Counted from the first letter of the stretch, positions 10,961-23,550 are shown. The stretch: 64,000 nt of DNA from Cephalotus follicularis (GCA_001972305.1 BDDD01000028.1:163545-227544), one strand, 5' to 3'. Notes: a model not told the origin generated them from the letters alone. Numbers and translations are program-made.

Positions 10961-11600
10961 GACCTAATCTAGCTTGCCTTGCCACTTGTGATTGAAACTA
11001 GCATGAATTTGGCATTAATTTGCATTCGGTTTTGGGAGTTTTTTTTTGCTTGTTTTCCAGCAACGTTTCAACTGGGTTGGAGCTTCCATATGATGCTTCA
11101 AATATGGTTTCTATAGCTTTACTAGTTGGCTTTTAGTTCTAGTTTAATTTGATGACGAAAACTTATCATTTGGACCATTAATGAGCAAGTTAGCATTTTG
11201 ATGAGAGTTCATCATGTTCTTGCATTTTCCTCTCTTTGATCCTTGGCTTTATGTTAAAGGAGATGGAAAAGGCGTTAATGGAGGTTAAGAGTTAACCTTA
11301 GATTAATCAAATGATAATTAGATTATCAAATGATTAAACTATCCTAAACACAAGCTAAACCATGAGCAAGTCTCCTTATTTTGGCCGGCCACGCATTTTG
11401 AATTTGTGAGATTGCTTTTCTCTCACTCAAGGCAATGCGTGTGTAAGAAGGCCATACCTACTACTGTAAGAAGAAGGCATTGGGTTGTAAGAGCTTGATT
11501 GCAAACTTGGTCAAAGGCGAAAATGCTAAAAGATAAAAGTGTAGACATTTTATGTCTAAAGTTGTCTTGCATGAAAAAGACGACCATTCATGAGATGACG
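10961..11600 (+). other. untranslated leader of element A
   Basis: No long frame and no recognised protein. T-rich stretches and a (T)9 run occur near 11040. It lies between the primer site and the minisatellite, so it is read as retroelement leader. Confidence 0.6.
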
Positions 11601-12260
11601 CAAACCTCAGAGGAAGAGGTCAGACCTTGCTACTTAAATGCAGACCTCAGAGGAAGAGGTAAGACCTCGCTCCTTGAAGGTCAGACCTCGCTGCTTGAAG
11701 GCAGACCTTGGTGCTTGAGGTCAGACCTCGCTTCTTGAAGGCAGACCTCGGTGCTTGAGGTCAGACCTTGCTCCTTGTAGGTCAGACCTTGATGCTTGAG
11801 GTTAGACCTCGCTTCTTGAAGGTCAGACCTTGGTGTTTGAGGATAGACCTCGCTGCTTGAAGGCAGACCTCGGTGCTTGAGCTCAGACCTCGCTTCTTGA
11901 AGGCAGACCTCGGCGCTTAAGGTCAGACCTCGCTCCTTGAAGGTCAAACCTTGAGGTCATACCTCACTGCTTGAAGGCAGACCTCGGCGCTTGAGGTCAG
12001 GCCTAGCTCCTTGAAGGTAGACCTAGACGGTTGAGGTCAGACCTCGCTCCTTCAAGGCAGACCACAGTGCTTGAGGTCAGACCTCACTCCTTGAAGCTCA
12101 GACCTTGGTGCTTGAGGATAGACCTCGCTGCTTGAAGGCAGACCTCAGAAGAAGAGGTCCAAGCTGAAAGCTCAAAGTGAGACTTCGGTGCTTGATGGCA
12201 AACTTCAGAAGTAGAAGGCAGACCTCGAAAAAAAAAAAAGGGCTCGAAGTGAGACTTCGG
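11601..12260. repeat. 20-bp minisatellite with 40-bp dimers
   Basis: About thirty diverged units of roughly CAGACCTCGSTNCTTGARG are in tandem. Alternate units differ consistently (CTCGGTGCTTGAGG then CTCGCTTCTTGAAG), giving a 40-bp higher-order repeat. The final 100 bp is more decayed. Open frames in it are an effect of the repeat, not a gene. It sits in the leader of element A. Confidence 0.85.
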
Positions 12261-14247
12261 TGCTTGAAGTGATGCCTTGCTGATTTTATTGTTTAACGTT
12301 GATCAAATGTTGATCAATGGATTAATATTCATCAATACTTGATGGAATATTAGTCAGGTAACCAAGAGTTGACTGAGGGCCAGAAAGTGAAATGTCTCAA
12401 GAGTTGACCTAAGCCCAGAAAATGAATAGTGCAAAAGTTGACCCGAACCCAACTGTGAACAGTCTCAAGCGCTGATTCCGTCCCTCGTTTCACATTGGTT
12501 CAAGCCATAACGGATCCGATATCCACAAAGTCAATTTTTGACCTAAATTCAAATATCATGCGGATATGCGAGAAATTTTTCGTTCGCATAATTTTTTTTG
12601 AAAAAATTCATGTTAAAATAGTTTTATGCATAACTAATTAAAATCACAAGTTTATTTCTTATATTCAATGATATTGAATGTTTTATATGCATGATGGAGA
12701 TTATGGACGTAGACCTAATTTTATTAGTTTTTTTTTTCTAGATGTATGGTGTTTTATTGCTTTAATGGGAGTGATTGTAATATTCTTTTAATTCCAGTCT
12801 TGCATGCCTTCCTTCTCTCTCTATTATTCTTTGTAAATTTCTATCTCCCTCTATGTACATCCCCTCGATTGAAGAATCAATGTTTCTTTCATAGTAGATA
12901 ATTTGTGTTGTACAATAGTTGTCAACCAGAAGATTATTGGGAAGCATCAAGTGCCTGCCAGAATATACAAGACCCATGCTTGTATGAGATACAAAGCTTT
13001 GTAATAAAACACCTAGGATAAGACCAAGCGATTTGCTTAGCTCGAGCAAATCGCATTAGTAAAGTCCATAATCATCCATGTAGTTTATATATGTGATATA
13101 TTTTCTAGGTTGCGTGAGATGAGTTTAATGCTTATTATGTGATAATATGCTAGGATGCATAAGATGTGTTTGTTGTTTTTTCATTATTTTCGAATAATGA
13201 ATTACCATGTATGCGATACAATAATTAGAGCCATATTATTGGTTGTCAAATGAACTAATAATGGGATGGCCTAATTATGTTAATCCCTCTATTATAATAA
13301 ATATCAAGTAATGGTGAAATGAACACAAGATAGTGTTTGATCACTGCCTTCCTCCATTTCTATTACTATATCGTACAGCGGCAGAGTATGAACTTGTTAT
13401 GCAAACTCAAGGTTAGCGCTCTGGCCAATGTCTATATCACTAGAACATGAGATGTGGATGGAGACAAGTCAGCAATATGACCTTGTTGAGCACACTCAAG
13501 GGTTATATCATTGATTCACCTATGTGTCTAATGGTGGGTTCAACTTTACTAGAATGCGCATGGATTGTTGAGCACACTCAAGGTCATGTGTATCTAGAGG
13601 CAAAAAAAAAATGATCGGGGGTTGTGCTATTACACAATTGGCATGAGTTTGCCTAACCACAAGGTTTTCCATGACTTGTTGAGCACACTCAAGGATATGG
13701 TTGACATGTTGTGGGACGTCGATCCCCACTTGGAAACAAGGTCCATGAGGTATGGATTTAGTTTCTCGTCTCCCATATTTTCAGGGTTATGAGATTCGAA
13801 TAAAATAGTGGGAGGTACCATCAAAGATTAAAGATCAAATCTTTGTGGTTTTAATAGAAATTGAATGTATTTTGTTTTAATTTTAATATTATATATATGT
13901 GTATCGCATCACCAAACCACAACCCACTTTGAAGCATGTGATGCAAATGTTTTATTTAACGGGTCTTATTTTTAAGATATGTTTAAGGAATTTGAGAGTT
14001 ATTCTCAACTTCGCTTGAAGCCTAAATAGTTGAGGTAAAGCTCCCTATAAGAGTTGCAGCGGAAGTCACTCAATATTCTCACAAAAATTAGTAAATCGAA
14101 ATATGACTGCAAGCTCGATTGGATCGAGGCATTGTAAGTTGCAAATGAATGCATGAGAATACAACTAGTTATTATGAGTTTCTGCTTCTCTAACAAAAGT
14201 TTTATAATAGACAAAGCAAATTTACTAGTACTGGAGTCTCAAATAAT
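12261..14247 (+). other. AT-rich interior of element A
   Basis: No frame with recognisable protein similarity. TTGACC/GTTGACT phrases recur at 12370-12440, and scattered copies of a TTGAGCACACTCAAGG hairpin occur at 13483-13694. It is interpreted as decayed gag or untranslated interior of A. Confidence 0.5.
13483..13694. repeat. three dispersed copies of a hairpin repeat
   Basis: TTGTTGAGCACACTCAAGG occurs at 13483-13501, 13565-13583 and 13676-13694, with a weaker copy near 13395. Each holds the stem TTGAG/CTCAA around CACA. Confidence 0.8.
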
Positions 14248-14493
14248 ATGATTCATAATTTCCGCACGTTAGAGTCCTTTAATTCCCGAAAGGCTAAGGC
14301 ACCTTTGAATAAAGCTTGTCTGACAAGAGGACTTCTAAGGGAAATAATGAAATCACTTAGGTTATTAACCACATTCTTGATTATGAAGGGTCAGTGCTTT
14401 CACTGCAGTGAAGATTGGCACTCAAAACATAATTGTATGTTCCTCCCCTACAATTCTGAGCAAATCTTGAGAAGGATTGTCTTAGTTATTTGA
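14248..14493 (+). pseudogene. gag: Gag zinc-knuckle remnant of element A
   Basis: An 81-codon frame contains C-F-H-C-S-E-D-W-H-S-K-H-N-C, which fits the C-x2-C-x4-H-x4-C nucleocapsid knuckle exactly. A lysine-rich stretch upstream is usual for copia Gag. Nothing recognisable precedes or follows, so this is probably the last visible piece of a decayed Gag. Confidence 0.55.
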
Positions 14494-15137
14494 TATTGAC
14501 AATATGAACCGACAAGTCATGTCGATGGGTTTAGGTGGTCAGGTTGGTGATTAAGGATATTTTATCCAAGATCGCAGGAGACCTGCCTGTATATCCTGTA
14601 TCAAAGACAAGACTTGTGCCAATGAGGTTAGGGTGATTCCTTCTTCAAAAGCAAGAGTCTGGTTGTATTCAAATAGTACATAGACTTTTTCTATTGTACT
14701 TAAATATCAAATAAATAACCAAAAGGAAAATGAGATGATTGATATAATCACTAAAATAATCAATATTAATGCTAATTTGTTTATGCGCATTTGTTGTGCA
14801 CACCACAAGGTTGGCATGGACTTATTAGATGCATATTGGTTAATACATGAGATGTGATGGGCACAATTAAAGAAGTAGCCAAGTTGGGTGAACCCATGGG
14901 ATGCATTTTAAATCTATACGCTCAGCAATACAGTTTATGTCAAATCTATGAGATAAGGATTAGTGATTCGGTTTATCCCGGGTATGTTAATATCCTGAAT
15001 TGTCAATCTGACCTGTGAATTCTGTCTTATAGGCAACCTGACTTAATCTCCCTCTGTATGACATTGGGAGAAGTCTTTAAAGTTGTCAATCTTATGTTCA
15101 GTTCATGATTTTGCGTGGACTGCTAATGGCTGGCGCA
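14494..15137 (+). other. interior of element A left of insert B
   Basis: No coding potential seen. It is continuous with the interior resumed at 57672. Confidence 0.5.
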
Positions 15138-16649
15138 TGTTCACGATTTTTGAAAAGAATTAAATTTATACCACAAGTGCACAATTGTGCAGTAACGGGT
15201 CGAACACTAGGAAACAAGTTAAATCAATTTTAATCTATTCAACCTAGACGAAGTATGGAAAATTGAGGGTAATTATTGATCTCTACTCCTAAACATGCAA
15301 AAATAAACTAACTGTTGAAACAGGGGTCGTAAGCGTTGACGCTATATATGATGAAGGCATCGACGTTTGTAACTGAAAACTACTGAAAGCGTCGACGCTT
15401 TGATGCAAGGCTTCGACGGTGATGCGTACTGAATCGAAACTAACAGAAATACTATATTACAAAACAGGAAATAAAACTGAATAAAATATACAGGATAAAA
15501 TCAGTTTTAGGGTATAAAAATTAACCATAGATTATATTGATAACTCATTTACTTTGAAAGATCAAACCTTGATAATCAGCAGCTGCTAGGTCGATACGGA
15601 GTGTGATTGTGGTGACAAATCGTATAAGTAGTCAGGCAAGGTCTATACAGAGTGTGTTCGGTATGACAAACCATATGAGTAGACATCCATTGATTTCATG
15701 GAAAAACCATTCATTCAGCAACGTTCTTCTTCATAGACAAAGTGTATGTGGATTTTAATCATACATACAAAGTGTGTTTGATGTCAGAAAATTGAAGAAC
15801 AAATCAAAGGTTCAAGGATTTTTATTAGTGGAGTTTCATCAATACATCTAATGACTTTGTTCTAACCCTTAAAACCTTGAAAGTTTAGCTAGAAAACATT
15901 GAAATAAAAACTGTAAAAATTAAAGGAAGAGGGCGGCCACTGTAAGAGTCAATCCGTTGTTTTTGTGGCCCCCCTTTTCCTTTTACACTTACAATCACAA
16001 AATAGAAAAGGAAATAAAATTTAACCTAATTATTCCTATTTAATGTACTGATTACAATCCGAATAAAACTCCAAAAAATCTCATATTTTGTTACCTGGTA
16101 TGTTGTACGCGTCGATGTGTTGTCGCTGGGCATTGACGCTTTAAAGTGTGAAGGAGCTGCGCGCTTACGCGTCGACTTGAATATTAATAGTGGCAAACTT
16201 GAGGTGCTAAGCGTCGACGCTAACAGGCAAAGCGTCGACACCTAGAATGTGAAAGCATGCATGGTGTTGCACCTTTCTTGTTGCGTGTTAACGATTATAG
16301 CTTATGTTTGAATTGAGCAACTTTTGGCGTTGACGACTACAAATGGCGTTGATGACTATATGTTCAATTTCCAGCACGTTGATGTACATGATCATGGCAT
16401 TGACTAAAATCATTCTGAAGCCCAGTACCTTAACACCAATAATATTGGCGTTGATGCCAATAGTCCAGATATGCATAATTTGGCTACTTTTCTTCTCTTC
16501 AATTTGCACCAATTGGAATAGTATTTATGCACTTTGATCATTTTGCCTTTGTACTTGAAAATCAATTAAAAAAACCCCACAGTAGTCTTTTCCAAATATA
16601 AAAACATAATAAATAGATCCTTAAACATAACATTTTTTTATGTTTAATA
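15138..16649 (-). repeat. 3' LTR of element B
   Basis: Plus-strand ends are TGTTCACG and, with decay, TTTAATA in place of CTTAACA. It aligns throughout with 54972-57671. It carries several AGCGTCGACGCT-type palindromes (near 15340-15420 and 16090-16250). Minus orientation is set by the purine tract at 16652-16669. Confidence 0.85.
15340..15420. promoter_or_regulatory. AGCGTCGACGCT-type palindromes in B 3' LTR
   Basis: Three copies of (M)GCGTYGACGCT or close variants. They share the TCGA core of the arrays found in other LTRs here. The matching positions in the 5' LTR are 55155-55250. Confidence 0.5.
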
Positions 16650-16651
16650 AA

Positions 16652-16669
16652 TACCCTCATACTTAAACC
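16652..16669 (-). other. polypurine tract of element B
   Basis: The minus strand reads GGTTTAAGTATGAGGGTA right before the 3' LTR. It is preceded by GCTTGAGAACAAG, the usual run-up to the tract in Athila-like elements. Confidence 0.75.
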
Positions 16670-17703
16670 TTACTTGTTCTCAAGCAAATGAAACGAAAAA
16701 CTAAAATATCAGAAAATAAAATAAAAACAAAAACCATAACTCACTTTCGCAGTAATCATGATTGCATTTAGCATATGCAACAAGCGTTTATACCCCTAGG
16801 TCTCCCTAGTGGACGAGTTTTGTCTCGTGAGTGTTTTCAGTGAATAAATACACAAAATTCAGTTCATCATAACTTTGCAAGTAGGTTAAATGTATCTCCA
16901 CTTAAAAATTCATAGGCAACTTCCATACTTGAATTTTATTATCTTGCTCCAAGTTCTAGAATAATAACACATCTCACATCTCGATTAAGGAGTCTTTTAC
17001 TGAATTATCTGTTATTCCATATTATTTACCAATCAAGATATGCATTTTCAGTAACATAAAATCCTACTTTGGAATCAGACAAAGAACTTTAGCACTCACA
17101 CATTTTTTTTTCTTTCTTTTTCTTATTTCATTGAACTCATTCCTCCACTTCTGTTGGTTTGAATGATATAGATGGAGCATATACCAGACACCCAAATTAG
17201 TAAGAAGCTTTAGATTTTCAATATTTGCACATGAGATCAATAAAAACTTTACCCACTTAAATATGTGCAATGTCTTAGTCTCTTAAGATTTCTATAAGAC
17301 CCATGTAGTGAATTTTGGACCAGTTACTCTCAAGCCAGTTGGCTTTAAGGAATTAGGTGTAGAACACCCCTAAGGCTTACTTACTTGAATCAAATAGGCT
17401 ACAGACCAAGACTGAATTTAACAAGTAAAATATTTTCTTCTTTTTCTTCTTCTTTTTTTTTATGCAAGAACATCAATTCTTTGTCTTAATCCCTCACTAA
17501 AATCTATGAAACTTTGAAGACATACAAGATTTGTCTCTTTTCTTTTCTTCTTTCTTCTTTTTTTTATCACTCCTACCTTGAGATGTATTCCTTTTCCTTT
17601 CCTTGAAAACAAAATTTTTATTATTTCTCCTATGGGGTTTCTATTACTTTTAAGAACATCAACATTTATTCCTATTTTCAAAATTAAAATGAACTTTGGT
17701 ACT
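16670..17703 (-). other. 3' untranslated region of element B (part)
   Basis: No gene. Poly-T/poly-A tracts and scattered decayed text lie between the purine tract and the insertion point of element C. Confidence 0.65.
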
Positions 17704-18257
17704 TGATATGGGAAATTTCTATTTTAAAGCATGGCGCCACTTGCCCGCAAGAGAAGACGCCAGATGTCTTCCCAGAACCCAGGCACATGGCCAGGCATTA
17801 CGAGTTCAAACTATTAGCACGCCGCTATCCTCAGGCGTTGCCAGCCCACGACCAGAGACGTACACGACACCATGTCCAAAAGGGAAAATGCCACCAAATC
17901 GGGAGGAGATTAGGGGAAATGCCCGGGCTCTTTGGGCATTTTCCTTAGGGGCAACCATCAACTCCGTTTTCCACGCTCTATAGTTACATCCGAGACCTAT
18001 AAATACTAAAACCAACGACTTTCACCAGGTCAGCCATTTTAGCATTCAAAAGAACCCTATATTCTCTGTGCAACCACTAACTTGAGCGTCGGAGTGTCCC
18101 CGGGAGAACATCCTCATGGACCTTCAACCCTCTTTGTTCCATTTGTGCAGGGACAACCAATCAAAACACCTTTCTCGGACAGATTACAGCGTTTTCCATT
18201 AACAAATCAAAGCCCTCCACATTGGGTACTGTTGAGGGAATGATTTTTGCGTTAACA
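17704..18257 (+). repeat. 5' LTR of element C
   Basis: Starts TGATATGGGA and ends GCGTTAACA. It is nearly identical to 51189-51735. TATA box at 17998-18005. Confidence 0.9.
17998..18005 (+). promoter_or_regulatory. TATA box in C 5' LTR
   Basis: TATAAATA, conserved at 51483-51490 in the 3' LTR and at 61626-61633 in related element J. Confidence 0.7.
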
Positions 18258-18275
18258 GTTGGCGCCGTCTGTGGG
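18258..18275 (+). other. primer-binding site of element C
   Basis: GTTGGCGCCGTCTGTGGG directly after the LTR is the conserved primer-site sequence of Tat-type elements. Confidence 0.85.
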
Positions 18276-18301
18276 AACGCAGCAAAAAGCCATCAAGAAT
18301 C

Positions 18302-19397
18302 ATGCCTCCGAGAAAGAACATCAACAATTCTGGAGCCACCAACAGCCGACAACAAGAGATTTCACCTCTTCTTCCTGAGGCTGGCCAAGTTGTGGCCCAA
18401 GAACAAGCTCCCATCACTGGGGAGCAGCTCAATCAACTCCTCCAAGGAATGGAGCGACTCACAAATCTGTTGGCAACTAACCTTGCCAACCAGGCCCAGG
18501 CCAGACCTATCCAAGCAAATAGCAAAGGACAAAGCGGCCTTGTTAGGCCAGCGGCAGAGATGGGGCACTCCCAAGGTGCCAGGCGAAACCCGCTTAGGGG
18601 AGAGAGACTTCCTACAAGGCGGTCAGGGGATAATATTTCCATGGGGAGGAGACCTGTGATCAACACACCTCAGAGGGCAGAGTCCTCAACTGCCTGGGAT
18701 CAGCCCAACTATCCCAGGAGAGAGCACCCAGAGCACCAAGCCATGGAGGTCGATGCTCAATGAGGAGCTAGGGGTGCGGTCTAATGCCCCATGCAGAGCA
18801 GCAACTGTCCAGGGAAGCAAGGCAGATCGCACTGTTAGACTGACCAGGGGATCACGTGTTTCTAACAGGGCTAGAAACATTGAGGACATGGAGCAAGCAA
18901 TGAACAGAAGGCTTGCCGAGGTGGAGAGAAGGCTCCAAGGAGCCGAGAAGCCAAGGGAATATCTGTCGAAGGTGCGCAACATTAGCGCCCACCCCTTTAC
19001 ACCCGAGATCATAACGGAGCGTATCCCCAGTGTTTTCCAGCTCCCTAGCCTTGATAAATACGATGGGACCACAGATCCTATCCAACATGTGCACACCTAT
19101 ATTCAGACCATGTTGGTACACCAGGCCTCAGACGCCACACTATGCCAAGGATTCCGGGCCACATTGACTGGAGCTGCCCAGTCGTGGTTCTCTACCCTGG
19201 CTCAGAGATCAGTGAAGGATTTTGACCAGCTTACGGAGCTGTTTGTCACCAAATTCCTCAACAGCACTACGCAGAGGAGGAAATCTACCCACCTGATCAA
19301 TGTGGTGCAGGGGAGAGATGAGTCACTGAGGGACTACCTCACCATGTTCAACAGGGAGTCTCTCACAGTGAAAGATCTAGAGCCGTCCTTCGCCCTA
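18302..19397 (+). pseudogene. gag: gag of element C, N-terminal part
   Basis: The frame starts with ATG 18302, 44 bp after the LTR. The first 150 codons are Gln-rich with a putative coiled segment. A frameshift near 18755-18765 moves reading into frame 3, where the retrotransposon gag domain lies (L-D-K-Y-D-G-T-T-D-P, then T-G-A-A-Q-S-W-F). The frame runs to codon CTA at 19395-19397, which is part of the target duplication of D. It resumes at 39473 in the correct phase, so Gag was open at this point when D inserted. Confidence 0.88.
19393..19397. repeat. target-site duplication of element D, left copy
   Basis: CCCTA, identical to 39468-39472. Confidence 0.9.
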
Positions 19398-19586
19398 TGT
19401 TACGACCCGAATCCCCTTTTGTACTGTTCATGCAGACATTGTACCATATTGTACCATATTGTACTGTATTAGACCGTACCGAATTGTATTGAATTGAGGT
19501 ATTCCTATACCTATTGAGATTGTATTGATTATATGCATGTATAGTCGGGATTTTAGGCTGAGTTTCAGAGAGTTGATCGAATCGAC

Positions 19587-19594
19587 TATATAAG
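19587..19594 (+). promoter_or_regulatory. TATA box in D 5' LTR
   Basis: TATATAAG followed by a CT-rich tract. The same stands at 28300-28307 in the 3' LTR. Confidence 0.65.
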
Positions 19595-20085
19595 TCAATT
19601 CTTTCTCTCATTTCTCTCACATTTCTCATTCTTCTTCCTCTCTTTATCCTTCTCCCTCTCTCTCTCTAGCTGGAGCCGCCACCTTTCTCCCTAGCAGCTA
19701 GATTGCATCTCTTTCTACAAGGATACCGATTACATGTTGTGGGTTGCCGATTGAACAAGAAATAGCGGGTTATTGGGCGATTTCTGCAGATCGACTGATT
19801 GGAAGCTCAACTTTTGAAGCTTCGTTAAAGGTAGGAATTCCCTACTTGATTGCCTATTGCTTTATTGCATAATTGATTGAATGATTGATTGCATTAAGTG
19901 ATTGTATTGCATTGAATTGAATGAATTGGGGGTTTTAGCAAATCCTTGACCTAATTGTTAATAGAAAGATTGAAATGTTAAATTGAAGGTTGTAACTAGT
20001 TTTACTAACCTTAAAGACTGATTTTTAACCCTTGGTTTCTTAAAGAATGGGTTTTAAATGGATTTTGGCTTGAAAATTGCTGGTT

Positions 20086-20455
20086 TTCTGCAGAAAAATG
20101 GACCTTGCCCAGCAAAGACATCGACCCCTAGCCCATGGACGTCGATGTCTTTCGCTTTGGAGTGTTGTATTTGTCATTCTGCAGCAAGGACATCGATGTC
20201 TTTGAAAGACATCGAAGTCTTTGCCTCGAGATGTCTTTGCCCAGGAAGGACATCGATGCCAAACATCGATGCGCATTCCCAGGCTAATTTGATTGAAAAG
20301 CGTCAACATCTTTGTCCAAGGATATCGACGCCTTCAGCCAAACTGAGAAAGACATCGATGTCTTCTAAGACATCGACGTCTTTCTACCATTTTCAAAAGT
20401 ATTCCCTGATACGCTTCGATGTCTTTTGCCAAGGACATCGACGCCTTTTGGGCTG
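20086..20455 (+). promoter_or_regulatory. TCGA palindrome array in D 5' LTR
   Basis: Begins with TTCTGCAGAAAA (20086-20097), then about a dozen units such as GACATCGATGTCTTT and GACGTCGATGTCTTT. Unlike the arrays in other families it lies about 500 bp downstream of the TATA box, in transcribed leader. The 3' LTR copy is 28808-29140. Confidence 0.7.
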
Positions 20456-21411
20456 AGTGGAGTTTTTAACTGTTAAAAGCTGGTTTTCAACTTCTTTTCA
20501 CATTGCCACTTGACTGGAGCCTCACTTCAGGTGTTCAAGTATTTGAAAACAGTTTTAATGATTGTACTGATTGATTGATTGCTTGAGTCATAAGTGTTGT
20601 TATGAGTCTAAGTTGGTATAATGGACGCACGTTCCCATCTCTCCATTAGGCACCACCACTTATTGACTTGGCTCCGACGTTGTATTGATACATTGATTGA
20701 TTGCTTGAGTCATAAGTGTTGTTGCGAGTCTAAGTCGGTACGACGGACGCACGTTCCCATTTTTCCCTTAGACACCACCACTCACTGACTTTGCTTATGG
20801 ACATTGTAATGATATTCTATTGACAGATTGATTATATTGTATGGATCCAATAGAGTGACCTTATGATTCGTATCGGCATGTTAGGTTGTTGACTTTGTCC
20901 ACCTATTCCGTCGATCGTTTCATTCATTGTACTGTATTGACCCGCTGACGAGTGGTACCGATTGATTGTCGATTGATGCTCCCTTGAGGGTCGTAGCTCC
21001 CTCAGTTGTACCTCATCGAGGCTGTATTGACCCAGCCATATGTTGGAAGATCTATGAGTTCCAGACCTAATCAGTCTGAGATTCGTAGATAGATCTCCCA
21101 CCCTTTTCGAAGGACTACCTTCCGTGGGATTGATCACTGCTAACTGATTGACATTGTATTGACACCGGTCGCATGCTCTATAGGATATTGATTGATTGAT
21201 TGATTGGGTGTTGCATAGACCACCATTGAGTGTCTGCCATTGATTGATTGATTGTTATAGATCCTATCCGTATGCTCTGTTATGGGCCACTGTCATACGG
21301 GTAGTCTAATCGCCAATTATACATATGCATTTGCCATGTCATGCATTGATATTGTACACCGCACAGTGATATCGTATAGATTGTCACCGATATTGCACAT
21401 TGTACATGCAT

Positions 21412-21416
21412 ACATG
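21412..21416. repeat. target-site duplication of solo LTR E, left copy
   Basis: ACATG, identical to 22927-22931. The uninterrupted site is seen in the 3' LTR of D at about 30127. Confidence 0.9.
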
Positions 21417-21600
21417 TGTTTAGCATAAAAATGTGTGGTTTTTAATGATATATTTGTTATATTTTTATGCTTGGAATAGACTACTTTGGTTGTGTTTTAA
21501 TGATTTTCAGGTACAAGTGTTAAATCACCAAAGTGCAAGAATACTACCCAAAAGTGTGCAAAATTTGAGTTTAATGAGTAAAGATTGAAGAAATGCCAAA

Positions 21601-22016
21601 TTCTGCAGAAAACAGACCAAAAGCGTCGATATCTTTCAAGAAGAAGTCGATGTCTTTTCTTGCTTTCATCAAACGCGTCGATGTCTTTCATGTACATCGA
21701 TGTATTTTCTGGGTTTACACGATCGCGTCGACGTCTTTCCAGAAGAAGTCGACGTCTTTTCTGGGCAGCACAACAATCTTCAAAGAGCTATGAAAAAGAT
21801 GTCGACGTCTTTCACAAAAAAATCGACGCCTTTTATGCAGATCGACGTTTTTCAACATACACATCGATGTCTTTCAGCAAAATTGACCTATAACTATTGA
21901 GCAAAAGAAGTCGACGCCTTTCAAAAATAAGTCGACGCCTTTCTCTCGCATCTCAGCAAAGTCGTGATTTTTACACAAAGAAGTCGCCGCCTTTCAAGAA
22001 GAAGTCGACGTCTTCC
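21601..22016 (+). promoter_or_regulatory. TCGA palindrome array in solo LTR E
   Basis: Opens with TTCTGCAGAAAA (21601-21612), holds about 14 units of type GAAGTCGACGTCTTT or GCGTCGATGTCTTT, and is followed by CAGCAGAAA (22021). It ends 85 bp before the TATA box. Confidence 0.75.
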
Positions 22017-22100
22017 TCTGCAGCAGAAATAGAAAGTTTAGATTTTTGCCATATTTTGTAACTAGGATTACTTTTATTCCATTTTTGATCAATTGTATAG

Positions 22101-22108
22101 TATATAAA
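22101..22108 (+). promoter_or_regulatory. TATA box of solo LTR E
   Basis: TATATAAA, 85 bp downstream of the repeat array. Confidence 0.65.
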
Positions 22109-22926
22109 CAATGTTATTCGGCCAAATTAGGCAGAGAGAGGGTGGTAGAAACCCTAATTCTTCTTCTCTCCTTAGTTTAGTTTCATTTATGCTTAGTAGC
22201 TAGTTTTTCAAGGTTTTTGGTTAGAACAAAGCCTAGATTGTTATTGTTTCAATTCCATCAATAAAAATCCTTGAATATTTGATTTGTTCTTCAATATTTC
22301 TGCCTTCGCACACACTTTGTTTGTCTGATTAAAATCCACACTCATCTTATCGGTGAAGCTGAAAGTTGGTGAATAAATGGAGTTTAATTCAACGGAGTCT
22401 ACTCATACAATTTGTCGTATCGAACACACTTCGTATAGACCTAGCATGACTACTCATACGTCTTGTCTGATTAAAATCCACACTTCGTATAGACCTAGCA
22501 TGACTACTCATACGTCTTGTCATCACCGCCGCACTCCGTATAGACCTAGCTGCCGTTGTCTACCAAGGTATGATCGTTCAACTTCATGGAATTGTTCAAT
22601 ACAATCTACGGTGAGTTTCTATACCCTAAACCGCTTTTTAATTATATTTTCTCTTAGTTTTTCTTCATTGCTTTAATTAGTTTTAATTTACACGCTTTAT
22701 TTTTAATTATCTTAGTCTGTTATTTTATTTTATTTCTCGTTTTCAATTTTTTATTTTACTTTGCATAATTAGGAGTAGTTTTCGATAGTTTATTTCATAA
22801 ATTGGTATACTTCGCCTAGGTTGGATAAATTACAACTAGTTTACGTTTCCCTGCGTTCGACCCGTTACTGCATGATCCGTGCACTTGCGGCTATAAATTT
22901 TAAAACATTCTTTTTAACAGTGAACA

Positions 22927-22931
22927 ACATG
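22927..22931. repeat. target-site duplication of solo LTR E, right copy
   Basis: ACATG following the terminal CA. Confidence 0.9.
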
Positions 22932-23370
22932 CTGCATGAGGTTTCTGCTTAGGCAGTGTGGCTAATCCCATCCTTTGGGGTGGGGCTGTGTTGTACCTTG
23001 TGTGCGACGTAGGTAGGGCAGTAGGTAGCAGCAGACAGAAAAATTGAAGACTCATTCTTATTGCACGACTGCTTGGGTATTGCAGAGCTAGTTGTGAGAT
23101 TGTAGTGAAAGGATTGAAATGTATTGTATTGAAATGCTGTATTGAAGGATTGATAAATGTAATGTATTGTAAAAGACTAGTATTGTAAAGGATTTGTATT
23201 GTATTACATCGTATGGATGGATATTTGTATTGTATCTTCCGCATTGTGAAATATTTTATAAAGTTTTAAGTTTTTCCGCATTTTTATATTGCTAGTCCTG
23301 ACCATTGTATTGTGTATTGGATTGAGAGTAATGCCACGTGTCCACCCTGCGGGCGCGGGTTGTTACAGAA

Positions 23371-23383
23371 TGGTATTAGAGAC
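23371..23383 (+). other. primer-binding site of element D
   Basis: TGGTATTAGAGAC three bases after the LTR resembles the initiator tRNA-Met site TGGTATCAGAGC. Confidence 0.75.
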
Positions 23384-23550
23384 ATTGATTATCCTGCTAG
23401 CTAAGTATATTAATGCGTTGATTGAGATTGACTGAATGGAATTGCATGATATATGTTCTTGCTTATTCATGCTATTGTTATTGGAAAAGATATTTATATT
23501 GGAATTGAAAGTGATTGCATCTGATCATCCCATTGTTGTTTTTTCTAGCA

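Larger units (their letters stand above)
21417..22926 (+). mobile_element. solo LTR E, Athila-like Ty3/gypsy
   Basis: A 1510-bp LTR, TGTTTAGCAT to CAGTGAACA, between perfect ACATG duplications. Its 3' part, with GTTCGACCCGTTACTGCA, resembles the LTR of B, and its reverse-oriented sister is G. TATA box at 22101-22108 and a repeat array at 21615-22016. Near 22390-22560 a motif CATACGTCTTGT with TAGACCTAGC recurs three times. No coding sequence. Confidence 0.92.
19398..23367 (+). repeat. 5' LTR of element D (contains solo LTR E)
   Basis: Runs from TGTTACGACC to GTTGTTACA. The TATA box is near its start (19587-19594), followed by a CT-rich leader. A TCGA repeat array is at 20117-20455, and TGAT and ATTGT simple repeats lie toward the end. 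E interrupts it at 21417. Confidence 0.9.

Noticed and set aside
11499..11947. Open frames rich in L-Q-E-A-R-S-type repeats
   Set aside because: They are read-through of the 20-bp minisatellite, whose unit is not a multiple of three.
18362..19121. Antisense open frames opposite the gag of C
   Set aside because: They mirror the coding strand and have no domain of their own, unlike the antisense gene at 47751-50569.
23090..23250. ATTGT-type microsatellite as a separate feature
   Set aside because: It is diffuse low-complexity text inherent to the D LTR and present in both copies.
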